A stretch of DNA of 64,000 bases. Source: Ruminococcus sp. GTDB taxonomy: Bacteria; Bacillota; Clostridia; Oscillospirales; Ruminococcaceae. Shown in pieces: positions 56,810 to 64,000 of this stretch. The stretch's first letter is position 1, and the number at the start of each line of letters is the position of its first letter. The position numbers and the translations under genes were made by a program. The notes below the pieces were generated by a model. It saw only the letters and a list, made by a program, of their open reading frames with translations, was not told the DNA's origin and made no database searches. The stretch spans positions 1 to 64,000 of the forward strand of contig JAIDCY010000148.1 in the NCBI GenBank assembly GCA_029055625.1. Reading direction: 5' to 3'.

Positions 56810-57595
56810 ATGAATGAAAATTTTGATAATATGCTTGATTTTGATGACGACGACCCGTTAAGTGCAACGAGTGTATCTAAAAAAAGCCTTGTGATATTTT
56901 TTCTTATAGATACGTCCGGAAGCATGAAGGGTACAAAAATGGGTGAATTGAATACCGTTATGGAAGAGCTGATACCGGAGATACGCAGAGTGGGTGAAGC
57001 GGATACGGATGTAAAAATAGCCGTGCTTACGTTCTCAAACAGTGTAATGTGGATGTATTCCGAACCGGTTTCAATAGAAGATTTTGAATGGACACGTTTA
57101 AGAGCCGACGGCGTAACGAGTATGGGTGAGGCATTCAAGGAATTATCAATCAGAATGTCAAGAAATAGTTTTCTCAGTTCACCGTCACTGTCATTTGCTC
57201 CGGTAATGTTCCTCATGACTGACGGCTACCCCTCCGACGACTACAAGGCAGGTCTTGAAGCGTTGCAGAAGAACAGCTGGTATAAGTTCGGACTTAAAGC
57301 GGCGTTAGGAATCGGCAAAGAAGCCAATGACGATATGCTGGCGGAATTCACCGGCACGAAAGACACGGTGGTGCACGCATACTCCGGCGGACAGCTTGCA
57401 CAGATGATAAAAGTTGTTGCGGTTACGTCTTCACAGATAGGAAGTAAGAGTATGACCCTCGCCGACGATACAAGCCACGAACTCAGTGCACAGGACGTTT
57501 ACGCAGCTAAACAGAAGATGCTGGGACAACAGATACAAGACCTTGTAAAATCGCAGGATTATCCGGATTCCGTACCTTTCGACTCAGGCTGGTAA
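56810..57595 (+). CDS. vWA-domain protein (TerY-like)
   Basis: A 261-residue von Willebrand A protein. The metal-ion-dependent adhesion site is complete: DTSGSM (34-39), Thr103 in GVTSMGEAF and Asp138 in MTDGYPSDD. The fold and the sequence around it match TerY of tellurite-resistance and related phospho-switch systems. After the vWA domain (about 25-215) is a tail that ends in SVPFDSGW. It probably binds a metal-bridged partner and is a candidate substrate of the adjacent kinase and phosphatase. RBS is AAAGGGAG. Confidence 0.87.
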   Translation: MNENFDNMLDFDDDDPLSATSVSKKSLVIFFLIDTSGSMKGTKMGELNTVMEELIPEIRRVGEADTDVKIAVLTFSNSVMWMYSEPVSIEDFEWTRLRADGVTSMGEAFKELSIRMSRNSFLSSPSLSFAPVMFLMTDGYPSDDYKAGLEALQKNSWYKFGLKAALGIGKEANDDMLAEFTGTKDTVVHAYSGGQLAQMIKVVAVTSSQIGSKSMTLADDTSHELSAQDVYAAKQKMLGQQIQDLVKSQDYPDSVPFDSGW

Positions 57596-57627
57596 TAAGT
57601 CTGCTGACCAAAAGGAGTTGCTTATAA

Positions 57628-58608
57628 ATGTTTAATGGTTTTTCGCATACCGTCATAGGAGCAAGCCACATTACAAGCGGTACTGTCTGTCAGGATTCGT
57701 CAGTATTCAGGATATATGAAAATTACAGTATCGCTATAGTTGCAGACGGTCACGGAAGTAAGAAGCATTTCCGGAGTGATAAAGGCTCAGAAATGGCGGT
57801 AAAGGCGGCACTTGATGCGGTCAGTGCATTTTATAAGAATCCGGAAGCGTTCGAGGAAAGTTTTATGAATGACCCTGACGGAGTAATAAAGAAAATAGAG
57901 AAGAATATAATATCACGGTGGAACAGACTTGTAATACATCATTATATACGAAACCCCTATACTGATAAAGAAAGGTCAAAATTCACTGAAAAGGAGTTCC
58001 GGCGTATAAAAGTAGAAACGGTATACGGTACAACGTTGATAGTGGCGGTAATGGGCAGAAAGTTTACATTCGGTACGCAGATAGGCGACGGAAGTCTTGT
58101 AATAATATGTGAAGATGCATTTGCTGAAATGCCGATTGCATACGAGGAGAGCGCACCGGCAAATATAACAGCTTCAATGTGTAACAGTCAGGCAATAAAT
58201 CATTTTCACAGTTTTTACGCAATAGAGGATAAGCCTATAGCTGTATTTGTTTCAACGGACGGTTTATATACATCATTCAGGAGTGATGAGGATTTTCTTG
58301 ACTATCACAGTATACTTGCGAATCAGCTTGTAAAAATAGACGCATTCAGTCCGTCGATACGGAAAAACCTGTCTAAGAGGGCACAGAGCGGTACACAGGA
58401 CGATACATCATTAGCGTGTGTGTTCGACTGCGAGATGTTGGCGGAGAAACTCGAAGACCTCACGGAGCAGGTAGAAGTAAACAAGATACACGCATCAATA
58501 CGTAAGGCGGAGCATAAAGCACGTATGGAGAAACAAAGGCTTAAAAATTCCATGAATATCTCACATTATGAGACAGAAGAAAATCTGTTCCGACAGGACA
58601 GTGAATAA
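57628..58608 (+). CDS. PP2C-family protein phosphatase (TerY-P-type)
   Basis: A 326-residue PP2C (PPM) phosphatase, cytoplasmic. Metal-binding motifs: VADGHGSKKHF (Asp and Gly of motif I), QIGDGSLVI, STDGLYTSF and the terminal DDTSLAC. The start MFNGFSHTVIGASHITSG resembles phosphatases encoded beside TerY. A charged coiled tail (about 275-320) follows. It presumably reverses phosphorylation by the kinase two genes upstream. RBS AAAGGAG is 12 bases before the ATG. Confidence 0.88.
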   Translation: MFNGFSHTVIGASHITSGTVCQDSSVFRIYENYSIAIVADGHGSKKHFRSDKGSEMAVKAALDAVSAFYKNPEAFEESFMNDPDGVIKKIEKNIISRWNRLVIHHYIRNPYTDKERSKFTEKEFRRIKVETVYGTTLIVAVMGRKFTFGTQIGDGSLVIICEDAFAEMPIAYEESAPANITASMCNSQAINHFHSFYAIEDKPIAVFVSTDGLYTSFRSDEDFLDYHSILANQLVKIDAFSPSIRKNLSKRAQSGTQDDTSLACVFDCEMLAEKLEDLTEQVEVNKIHASIRKAEHKARMEKQRLKNSMNISHYETEENLFRQDSE

Positions 58609-58611
58609 ATA

Positions 58612-58698
58612 ATGGAAAACAAATCGAATAAGAAGAATATACCGGTTCTGATAGTTTGTGTGATACTGTTTATAATGGTATTCATACTGCAGAAATAG
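58612..58698 (+). CDS. 28-aa single-span membrane peptide at end of kinase/PP2C operon
   Basis: A 28-codon ORF begins 3 bases after the PP2C stop: a Lys/Asn-rich start (MENKSNKKN) followed by IPVLIVCVILFIMVFIL, a full membrane helix, ending QK. It has no clear RBS, so it would need coupling with the PP2C gene. Possibly the membrane anchor or effector of the system; short hydrophobic ORFs can also be chance. Confidence 0.45.
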   Translation: MENKSNKKNIPVLIVCVILFIMVFILQK

Positions 58699-58830
58699 TA
58701 TCAAATATCCGGCTTACAGGCTTTACAGGTATACTCTCAAAGTTTCACGTAATGATTTCTGTTATACTCATACTGACAAGCAGAAACGACAGAATGCATG
58801 ATGAACTTATAGATAATATAAATATTAAGG

Positions 58831-58866
58831 TTTCACGTTTCCGGTAAGGAGGCGTGAAATTTTTTA
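58831..58866 (+). terminator. Terminator after the kinase/vWA/PP2C operon
   Basis: A 12-bp stem (58831-58842 with 58848-58859, two G-U pairs), 5-base loop and TTTTTT tail. The stretch 58699-59006 holds this, a promoter and no convincing gene. Confidence 0.85.
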
Positions 58867-58888
58867 TGATATAAATATCAGATTATAG

Positions 58889-58917
58889 TTGACAAATCTT
58901 TTATAATGCAGTATAAT
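58889..58917 (+). promoter_or_regulatory. Promoter of the deaminase-like gene
   Basis: TTGACA (58889-58894) and TATAAT (58912-58917), exact consensus with a 17-base spacer. Confidence 0.85.
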
Positions 58918-59006
58918 TATATACGGATAATACAGCAGAAAAAATTCTGTTGAAAACAGGAGTTAAAAAAATTTCCCTAATACTTATGAAAGGATATTGA
59001 TTTCAG

Positions 59007-60155
59007 GTGGAATTAGTTGAGTTGTACAACAAGGCACTTTTACTTGTTGAGGAAGTAAAGAATTTCAGAAGTCAGACCACAGAAAAAAATTCGACCCTCT
59101 GCATAGTAGTTACCAATACAGGCAATATTTATGCAGGTGTAACAGGAATAAGGATAAGTAACGGAACAGTGACAGAAGCGTGTTCTGAATATAATGCGTT
59201 GATGTCGATGATATGCGACGGCATAGTATCTGTCAGACAGATGATGACGATATCATGCAGTGATATGACGGTTTGCAAACCGTGTAGCGAGGGTATAGAT
59301 ATACTTTGCAGGATAAGTGAAGAAAATAATCAGTGTGAAGTAGCGGTATCTGTAAGCGAGGCGGTTCGGGTATGCGAACTTGACGGATATATTACAGAAG
59401 ACGATAAAACCGCTGAACCGGAATATAAACCAACTGCCACATTTGAAGAAGTTCCTGCATTTTCTGAACAACCGGTAAGTGATACGTTCAGTTTTGAAGA
59501 GAAGTTCGGCTTTGATTTCGACGATATACCCGAAGAACCGGCAACACCTGTACAGACTTTACCGGAAGAAAAACCTCAGGAAATGCCGTTCACAGAGCAG
59601 TCAGTAATGCCACAGGGTATGAATCCACCGTTTATACAACAGGATAACATACAGAATAATCCGCCACAGTATCAGGGTTATCCATACCCACAACAGAATC
59701 CGTATCAGCAGAATAATATGAATCCGCAGTTTGTACAGCCGGATAACATACAGAATTATCCGTCACAGAATTATCAGCAGTACGGACAGTCGGTAAATCA
59801 GGGAAGTTTTCCGTATAATCCTCAACCATATCCGCAGAACAGCTTACAAAGTCAGCCACTCAGTAACCTCTCACCGCACCAGTCCGCACCTTACGTATCG
59901 CATCACTATATGAGCAGTACCGGTTCAGTGCCGTTAGGTTCTGTACCTCTTTCAGGTGAAGGAAAATCGAAGTTCAGACAGCGTTTAAGTAAATTTATGG
60001 GTGAAGATAATCACGTTTCAACACCTGATCCGACGGTCAGACCAACTGAAGAAAGTCTGACAAAGGAAGAGTTGAAAAGAATGGCACGTGATAAAAAGAA
60101 AATGGCGAAAGTCAACGCAGAGTTTAAAAAGCGTATGAAAGACCTTGGATATTGA
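59007..60155 (+). CDS. Cytidine-deaminase-fold protein with Gln/Pro-rich disordered tail
   Basis: A 382-residue protein. Residues 1-130 resemble a cytidine-deaminase fold: LCIVVTNTGNIYAGV, then ACSEYNAL (Cys59, Glu61 in the position of C/H-A-E) and KPCSEGIDIL (Pro92-Cys93), but the second cysteine of PCxxC is Gly, so a zinc ligand seems missing and activity is doubtful. Residues 140-315 are acidic then Gln/Pro/Asn/Tyr-rich and surely disordered, with a repeat of NP[PQ]F[IV]QxDNIQN. The end (316-382) is basic and helical. The start is GTG 59007. It has its own promoter, so a link to the kinase cluster is only by position. Confidence 0.65.
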   Translation: MELVELYNKALLLVEEVKNFRSQTTEKNSTLCIVVTNTGNIYAGVTGIRISNGTVTEACSEYNALMSMICDGIVSVRQMMTISCSDMTVCKPCSEGIDILCRISEENNQCEVAVSVSEAVRVCELDGYITEDDKTAEPEYKPTATFEEVPAFSEQPVSDTFSFEEKFGFDFDDIPEEPATPVQTLPEEKPQEMPFTEQSVMPQGMNPPFIQQDNIQNNPPQYQGYPYPQQNPYQQNNMNPQFVQPDNIQNYPSQNYQQYGQSVNQGSFPYNPQPYPQNSLQSQPLSNLSPHQSAPYVSHHYMSSTGSVPLGSVPLSGEGKSKFRQRLSKFMGEDNHVSTPDPTVRPTEESLTKEELKRMARDKKKMAKVNAEFKKRMKDLGY

Positions 60156-60163
60156 TAAAAAAA

Positions 60164-60194
60164 CGCTCTCCGTTTCCGGACGGGGAGTTTTTTT
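60164..60194 (+). terminator. Terminator after the deaminase-like gene
   Basis: An 8-bp stem (60166-60173 with 60180-60187, one G-U), 6-base loop and a run of T. Confidence 0.8.
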
Positions 60195-60217
60195 GCGGAT
60201 TTTTTTTATAATAACTA

Positions 60218-60246
60218 TTGGAATATCGGAAATTTTATGTTATAAT
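60218..60246 (+). promoter_or_regulatory. Promoter of the trmB-pyr operon
   Basis: TTGGAA (60218-60223) and TATAAT (60241-60246) with a 17-base spacer, 33 bases before trmB. Confidence 0.6.
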
Positions 60247-60279
60247 AAATTTAAGTACGTTATGGGAGGTAAAAAATTT

Positions 60280-60939
60280 ATGAGAATAAGACATAAACCG
60301 TGGGCGAAACCTGAACTTGAAGCCTGTCCGTTTTATGTTTTCGATACGGCAGGTCAGAAAGGTCACTGGACGGAGTTATTCAGTGAACCCGATAAACCGT
60401 TGTACTTAGAGTTAGGGTGCGGAAAAGGTGGTTTCATATCGCAGATTGCACCGGCACACCCTGAAATAAATTTTGTTGCAATGGATATAAAAAATGAAAT
60501 GCTGGTACTTGCGAAACGAAAGATTGAAGAGGCTTACAAACCGGAAAGTAAACCGGTTGACAACGTATTTATAGCGATACAGAATATAGAACGTCTGGAT
60601 TTAGCGTGGGACGAAAACGACAGAGCGGACAGGATATATATAAATTTCTGTAATCCGTGGGGTAAGGCGAAACATAAAAAACGTCGTCTGACCCATACCC
60701 GACAGCTTATGAATTACAGAAAATTCTTAAAAGGTGAAATATGGTTCAAGACCGACGATGACGAACTTTTTGAAGAATCTTTTGAATATTTCCGTGAGGC
60801 AGGTTTTGTAATAAAATTCAGTACGTACGATTTACACAGCGAAACAGGTATAGAAAATTACGTCACGGAACACGAAAAAATGTTCACGGGAGAGGGGAAG
60901 AAGATAAAGTTTCTTATTGCCGAACCGGTCAGGGAGTGA
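60280..60939 (+). CDS. trmB: tRNA (guanine-N7-)-methyltransferase
   Basis: Makes m7G46 in tRNA. The 219-residue protein has the SAM loop LELGCGKGGFI, AMDIKNEMLVLAK, and the catalytic-site sequence NFCNPWGKAKHKKRRLT (FxDPWPKxRHxKRR pattern of TrmB, here with Asn for Asp). A GGGAGGT lies 10 bases before ATG 60280 and the product starts MRIRHKPWAKPEL; an ORF start at 60145 would run through the upstream terminator and promoter. Confidence 0.93.
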   Translation: MRIRHKPWAKPELEACPFYVFDTAGQKGHWTELFSEPDKPLYLELGCGKGGFISQIAPAHPEINFVAMDIKNEMLVLAKRKIEEAYKPESKPVDNVFIAIQNIERLDLAWDENDRADRIYINFCNPWGKAKHKKRRLTHTRQLMNYRKFLKGEIWFKTDDDELFEESFEYFREAGFVIKFSTYDLHSETGIENYVTEHEKMFTGEGKKIKFLIAEPVRE

Positions 60940-60942
60940 CAT

Positions 60943-61158
60943 ATGGAGTACGTAAAAACAGGTAAAAAAATGACGTTCGGGGTAGGAACTGTCAGAACGG
61001 CAGGTATCGGGAAACTTTCCGACAGTAAAAAAATTACCGGTGGATATACCGCAAAGACAATCGCAGAAAGGGCAGTTTCAAGCGGTATACAGGCAATGAT
61101 GATAACTGCTGTAATATTACTGAAATGTAGTCTTGATAACAGGAGTGATAAAAATTGA
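60943..61158 (+). CDS. Small membrane-associated hypothetical protein (71 aa)
   Basis: A 71-residue basic protein beginning MEYVKTGKKMTFG, Lys/Gly/Thr-rich to about residue 43, then a hydrophobic patch (GIQAMMITAVILLKC) that may be a short membrane segment. AGGGAG overlaps the trmB end and its stop overlaps the pyrC start (TTGA), so it sits tightly in the operon. Family not recognised. Confidence 0.6.
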   Translation: MEYVKTGKKMTFGVGTVRTAGIGKLSDSKKITGGYTAKTIAERAVSSGIQAMMITAVILLKCSLDNRSDKN

Positions 61159-62423
61159 ATAGCATACTGATAAAAAATATACGTGCGGTAGATACGGAAA
61201 AAGATATTGAGACGGATATTCTGATAGAGGACGGCAAAATTTCACGTATGGCGGAAAATATAGATGAATCCGCAGAAAGAATCATAGACGGTACGGGATT
61301 AGTGCTTATGCCGTCACTGTTCGATATGCACGTTCATTTCCGTGACCCGGGATTGACCTACAAAGAGGATATATTAACAGGCTGTAAGTCTGCACTCGCC
61401 GGAGGTGTAACAGGAGTACTTGCTATGCCGAATACTAAGCCACCTTGCGACAATCCGGAGACGATACGTTATATAACAGAAAAGTCACGGAATACCGGCG
61501 TTGAAGTGTATCCGGTGGGCTGTATCACAAACGGTATGAGTGGCGACGGTCTGTGTGATTACGAGGCACTGAAAAATGCGGGTTGTATATGTATTTCAGA
61601 CGACGGAAGACCTGTCGAAAATGCGGAAATGATGCGACAGGCTCTGAAGAAGTCCAACGAAAACGGTTTACTGGTAGCGTCGCACTGTGAGGATTTAAGT
61701 ATAATAAACGGCGGTATCATGAATAACGGCGAAACTTCCCGGAAATTAGGCGTAAAAGGTATGGACAGGTCTTCAGAAGACTATATAACCGCACGTGAAA
61801 TAATACTTGCATCGTCGGTAAATGCACGTATACATATATGTCACGTAAGCACCGAAGGAAGTTCCGCAATTATACGTTTTGCGAAATCAAGAGGAATAAA
61901 AGTTACCTGCGAAACCGCACCTCATTACTTTATGCTTACCGACAAGTTACTTGAAAAACATGATGCCGATTACCGTATGAATCCACCGTTGAGAACTCCG
62001 GAAGATGTAAGGGCGATAATAAAGGCGATAAAGGACGGTACAATTGACTGCATAATCACTGACCATGCACCACACGCACCCGAAGAAAAAGCAGATTTTG
62101 AAAAAGCTCCTAACGGTGTAGTAGGTCTTGAAACATCATTGTCGGCAACCCTTACCGCACTTTATCATACAGGGGAAATATCCCTGAATAAAGTTGTAGA
62201 GTTAATGTGTGCGAATCCGAGAAGAATATTAGGTCTTGAAGTACCGGAAATCTCCGTCGGAAAAACCGCAGATTTAATAGTTGTCGACGTAAATAAAAAG
62301 TGGACTGTCAGACCGGAAGAACTCCATTCAAAGTCAAGAAATACGGTCTTCAAAGGTATGGAACTCACCGGAAAAAATCTGATGACCATTTCACAAGGTG
62401 TCATAAGATACGAAAGTTTATAA
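61155..62423 (+). CDS. pyrC: Dihydroorotase
   Basis: Closes carbamoyl aspartate to dihydroorotate in pyrimidine synthesis. The 422-residue class I enzyme carries the zinc motif DMHVHFRDPG, the conserved ASHCED and HICHVS His ligands and TDHAPHAPEEK. The start is TTG 61155 behind AGGAGTG. pyrF follows, consistent with an unlinked-order pyr operon that runs on to carA. Confidence 0.94.
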   Translation: MNSILIKNIRAVDTEKDIETDILIEDGKISRMAENIDESAERIIDGTGLVLMPSLFDMHVHFRDPGLTYKEDILTGCKSALAGGVTGVLAMPNTKPPCDNPETIRYITEKSRNTGVEVYPVGCITNGMSGDGLCDYEALKNAGCICISDDGRPVENAEMMRQALKKSNENGLLVASHCEDLSIINGGIMNNGETSRKLGVKGMDRSSEDYITAREIILASSVNARIHICHVSTEGSSAIIRFAKSRGIKVTCETAPHYFMLTDKLLEKHDADYRMNPPLRTPEDVRAIIKAIKDGTIDCIITDHAPHAPEEKADFEKAPNGVVGLETSLSATLTALYHTGEISLNKVVELMCANPRRILGLEVPEISVGKTADLIVVDVNKKWTVRPEELHSKSRNTVFKGMELTGKNLMTISQGVIRYESL

Positions 62424-62450
62424 TTTTTTTACGAAAGGAAAGATTTGATT

Positions 62451-63377
62451 ATGTCATTCGACAGACTTATTGAAAAAATAATTGAAATGAAAAATCCTAC
62501 AGTAGTAGGTCTCGACCCGAAACTTGAATACGTACCGGAATATATCCGGAGCAGGCACATACAGGAAACCGGCGAAACTCTTCTTTCAGCATCAAGGGCG
62601 GTACTCGATTTCAACAAAGCAATCATTGACGAAATTCACGATATAGTACCAGCTATAAAACCGCAGTCGGCATACTATGAGATGTACGGTTATTACGGCG
62701 TACAGACCCTTGCGGAGACTATCAGTTATGCGAAAAGTAAGGGAATGTTTGTAATCACCGACGGCAAACGTAATGACATAGGGGCTACCATGGAGGCGTA
62801 TACAAATGCACATCTCGGTGAGGTAACGGTAGGCGAGACGGTCATAGAACCGTTTTCCGCAGATGCCCTTACAGTCAACGGCTATCTCGGTACGGACGGC
62901 ATAGAACCGTTACTTAAAGTGTGTCGGGAAAAGGATAAGGGAATATACGTACTTGTCAAGACGTCGAATAAGTCAAGCGGTGAGTTACAGGACAGAAAAC
63001 TTGATGACGGCACACCGATTTACGCACTTATGGGTGATATGTGCGAGAAGTGGGGAGCTGATACCGTCGGAAAATACGGATATTCTGCAGTAGGAGCGGT
63101 AGTAGGTGCGACGTATCCAGAAATGCTTACGGAGTTAAGACAGAGACTTCCGCATACAATGTTTTTAGTTCCTGGCTATGGAGCACAGGGAGGCGGTGCG
63201 GAAGGTCTTAAAGGCGGATTTGATGCCAACGGTCTCGGAGCTATCGTAAATTCATCACGTGCGGTAATGTGTGCGTACAAGAAAGAGGGTTGCGACGAAA
63301 AAGACTTCGCAAAATCCGCACGCCGTGAGGTTATCCGAATGAGAGACGATATAACGCAGTATATCAACCTTAAATGA
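62451..63377 (+). CDS. pyrF: Orotidine 5'-phosphate decarboxylase (long type)
   Basis: Last step to UMP. The 308-residue protein belongs to the longer PyrF group: VGLDPKLEYVPEYI near the start, FNKAIID, catalytic Lys/Asp in ITDGKRNDIG, and VPGYGAQGGG phosphate loop. ATG 62451 is preferred over a TTG at 62445 because AAAGGA is then 11 bases away. It lies 27 bases after pyrC. Confidence 0.93.
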   Translation: MSFDRLIEKIIEMKNPTVVGLDPKLEYVPEYIRSRHIQETGETLLSASRAVLDFNKAIIDEIHDIVPAIKPQSAYYEMYGYYGVQTLAETISYAKSKGMFVITDGKRNDIGATMEAYTNAHLGEVTVGETVIEPFSADALTVNGYLGTDGIEPLLKVCREKDKGIYVLVKTSNKSSGELQDRKLDDGTPIYALMGDMCEKWGADTVGKYGYSAVGAVVGATYPEMLTELRQRLPHTMFLVPGYGAQGGGAEGLKGGFDANGLGAIVNSSRAVMCAYKKEGCDEKDFAKSARREVIRMRDDITQYINLK

Positions 63378-63386
63378 GGTGATAGA

Positions 63387-63833
63387 ATGTACAGATTCAG
63401 AGTTTCCACCGACGAGGAAATAAAAGAAAATCCGGTAAAATGTGGCGAGTGGATTTACGGGCTTAACGCAGGTGATAAAGAATACGCCTTGTTTTTCGGA
63501 AAGATAAGAAATCGTTTCGGCGTGAACGACAGTATAAGTCCGGACTGGGAAATGATGTATTCATATCATATCACCGTCGAGGACGATACCGGCAACAAGT
63601 TCTTTTTTGACGTATATCACGGAGCAGGTGGTTCGTCGATAGCCACACCATTGGACAAACTCACACCGGATTACGAGCAGGCGGAAAAAGCATTGATTGA
63701 GTATATTGAGAGTGCAGAACCGACAGATTACGTATGGCAGGGCGTTTATGAAGATATTCCGGTAAATATTACGTATACCGTCAAGGACGGTAAGGCTGAT
63801 ATACAATCTGAATTTCCGGAAGATTTAATGTAA
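63387..63833 (+). CDS. Hypothetical protein between pyrF and carA (148 aa)
   Basis: A 148-residue acidic, soluble protein starting MYRFRVSTDEEIKEN, 9 bases after pyrF with GAGGTGA as RBS. Strand-rich middle (YSYHITVEDDTGNKFFFDVYH) then GAGGSSIATPLDKL. I do not recognise a domain. Its place inside the pyr operon suggests regulation or pyrimidine-linked use, but there is no direct sign. Confidence 0.65.
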   Translation: MYRFRVSTDEEIKENPVKCGEWIYGLNAGDKEYALFFGKIRNRFGVNDSISPDWEMMYSYHITVEDDTGNKFFFDVYHGAGGSSIATPLDKLTPDYEQAEKALIEYIESAEPTDYVWQGVYEDIPVNITYTVKDGKADIQSEFPEDLM

Positions 63834-63849
63834 AAAAATATGTTTAACT

Positions 63850-63884
63850 CATAGCCACAAAGGCGTGGACTATGTTTTATAAAT
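63850..63884 (+). terminator. Possible attenuator hairpin before carA
   Basis: A 9-bp stem with one bulged A (63850-63858 with 63865-63874) and a 6-base loop, followed by TTTTATAAATTTT. It stands within the pyr operon, 29 bases before carA, so it may act as a partial terminator or attenuator. Confidence 0.45.
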
Positions 63885-63912
63885 TTTCAGACTAATTGAA
63901 AGGGTTGATAAA

Positions 63913-64000
63913 ATGTCATTTTTTAATCAATCGGAAAAGGCTTATCTGATGCTTGCGAATGGGCAGGTATTCGAGGGGAAAAGCCTTGGTGCGAAAGGTA
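63913..64000 (+). CDS. carA: Carbamoyl-phosphate synthase small subunit, 5' end (cut by window edge)
   Basis: The first 29 codons read MSFFNQSEKAYLMLANGQVF then EGKSLGAKG, matching the CarA start (YLxLxDGxxFxGxSFGxxG). CarA supplies ammonia from glutamine for carbamoyl phosphate, feeding pyrimidine and arginine routes. GAAAGGG lies before ATG 63913. The rest lies beyond the window; position after pyrF supports the pyrimidine role. Confidence 0.85.
   Translation, partial: MSFFNQSEKAYLMLANGQVFEGKSLGAKG

Noticed and set aside
58656-58847. 63-codon ORF after the PP2C operon
   Set aside because: Overlaps the membrane micropeptide, lacks an RBS and its end lies in the terminator stem. The hydrophobic stretch from an internal ATG is not enough to call a gene.
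60145-60279. Extended start for trmB
   Set aside because: The extension crosses the upstream terminator and the trmB promoter; ATG 60280 has a strong RBS and the conserved N-terminus.

Overview
The window looks like chromosome of a low-GC, Gram-positive anaerobe of the Clostridia, most like Ruminococcus or a relative in the Oscillospiraceae. This is inferred from gene content (T-box leaders on asnS and valS, a clostridial thiS-F-G-H order, paired M42 peptidases, a Met-gamma-lyase-like protein, zinc-ribbon/BspA-repeat and PASTA proteins), strong AGGAGG-type ribosome binding sites, TTG starts and AT-rich gaps. I saw no rRNA, tRNA, CRISPR, phage or transposase gene.

Layout. 1-2.7 kb: glycogen synthase, a tiny basic protein, a HAD phosphatase and a small conserved protein. 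2.8-9.3 kb, minus strand: a membrane PASTA protein with a degenerate kinase domain, then an operon of two M42 peptidases, a GNAT acetyltransferase and a PLP enzyme. 9.4-20 kb, plus strand: gltX and metG, then a TPP riboswitch with terminator and a thiamin operon (thiS, F, G, H, tenI, thiE, thiD, thiC and a P-loop kinase). 20-23.1 kb, minus: asnS-asnA behind an Asn-specific T-box. 23.2-31.1 kb, minus: methyltransferase, hslO, hflX, a half-size hsdS, a gene broken by an in-frame stop, a duplicated-repeat lipoprotein and secA. 31.3-37.9 kb, plus: a two-domain hsdS running into uvrB-NADAR-uvrA. 38-40 kb: small unknown genes, DUF5662 and two DUF1292 genes. 40.1-47 kb, minus: gdhA, then valS-yjbR-GNAT-Dabb-folC behind a Val-specific T-box. 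47.2-51.6 kb, plus: pcrA, pyk and an unknown gene. 51.7-53.9 kb, minus: a sugar-binding lipoprotein paired with a membrane protein carrying a degenerate GGDEF domain. 54.1-60.2 kb, plus: a signalling cluster (zinc-ribbon/BspA-repeat protein, protein kinase, vWA protein, PP2C phosphatase, 28-residue membrane peptide) and a cytidine-deaminase-like protein with a disordered tail. 60.2-64 kb, plus: trmB, a small protein, pyrC, pyrF, an unknown gene and the start of carA.

Most of the window is housekeeping. The parts that stand out are the kinase/vWA/PP2C cluster (resembling the TerY-P triad described computationally with tellurite-resistance domains), the NADAR gene overlapping uvrA and abutting uvrB, two orphan hsdS genes within housekeeping operons, the sensor pair at 52-54 kb, the PASTA pseudokinase, and two families of short intergenic repeats. 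Promoters were assigned by eye from -35/-10 boxes with 16-17 bp spacing; RNA structures were paired by hand. All protein names rest on motif recognition, not database searches.
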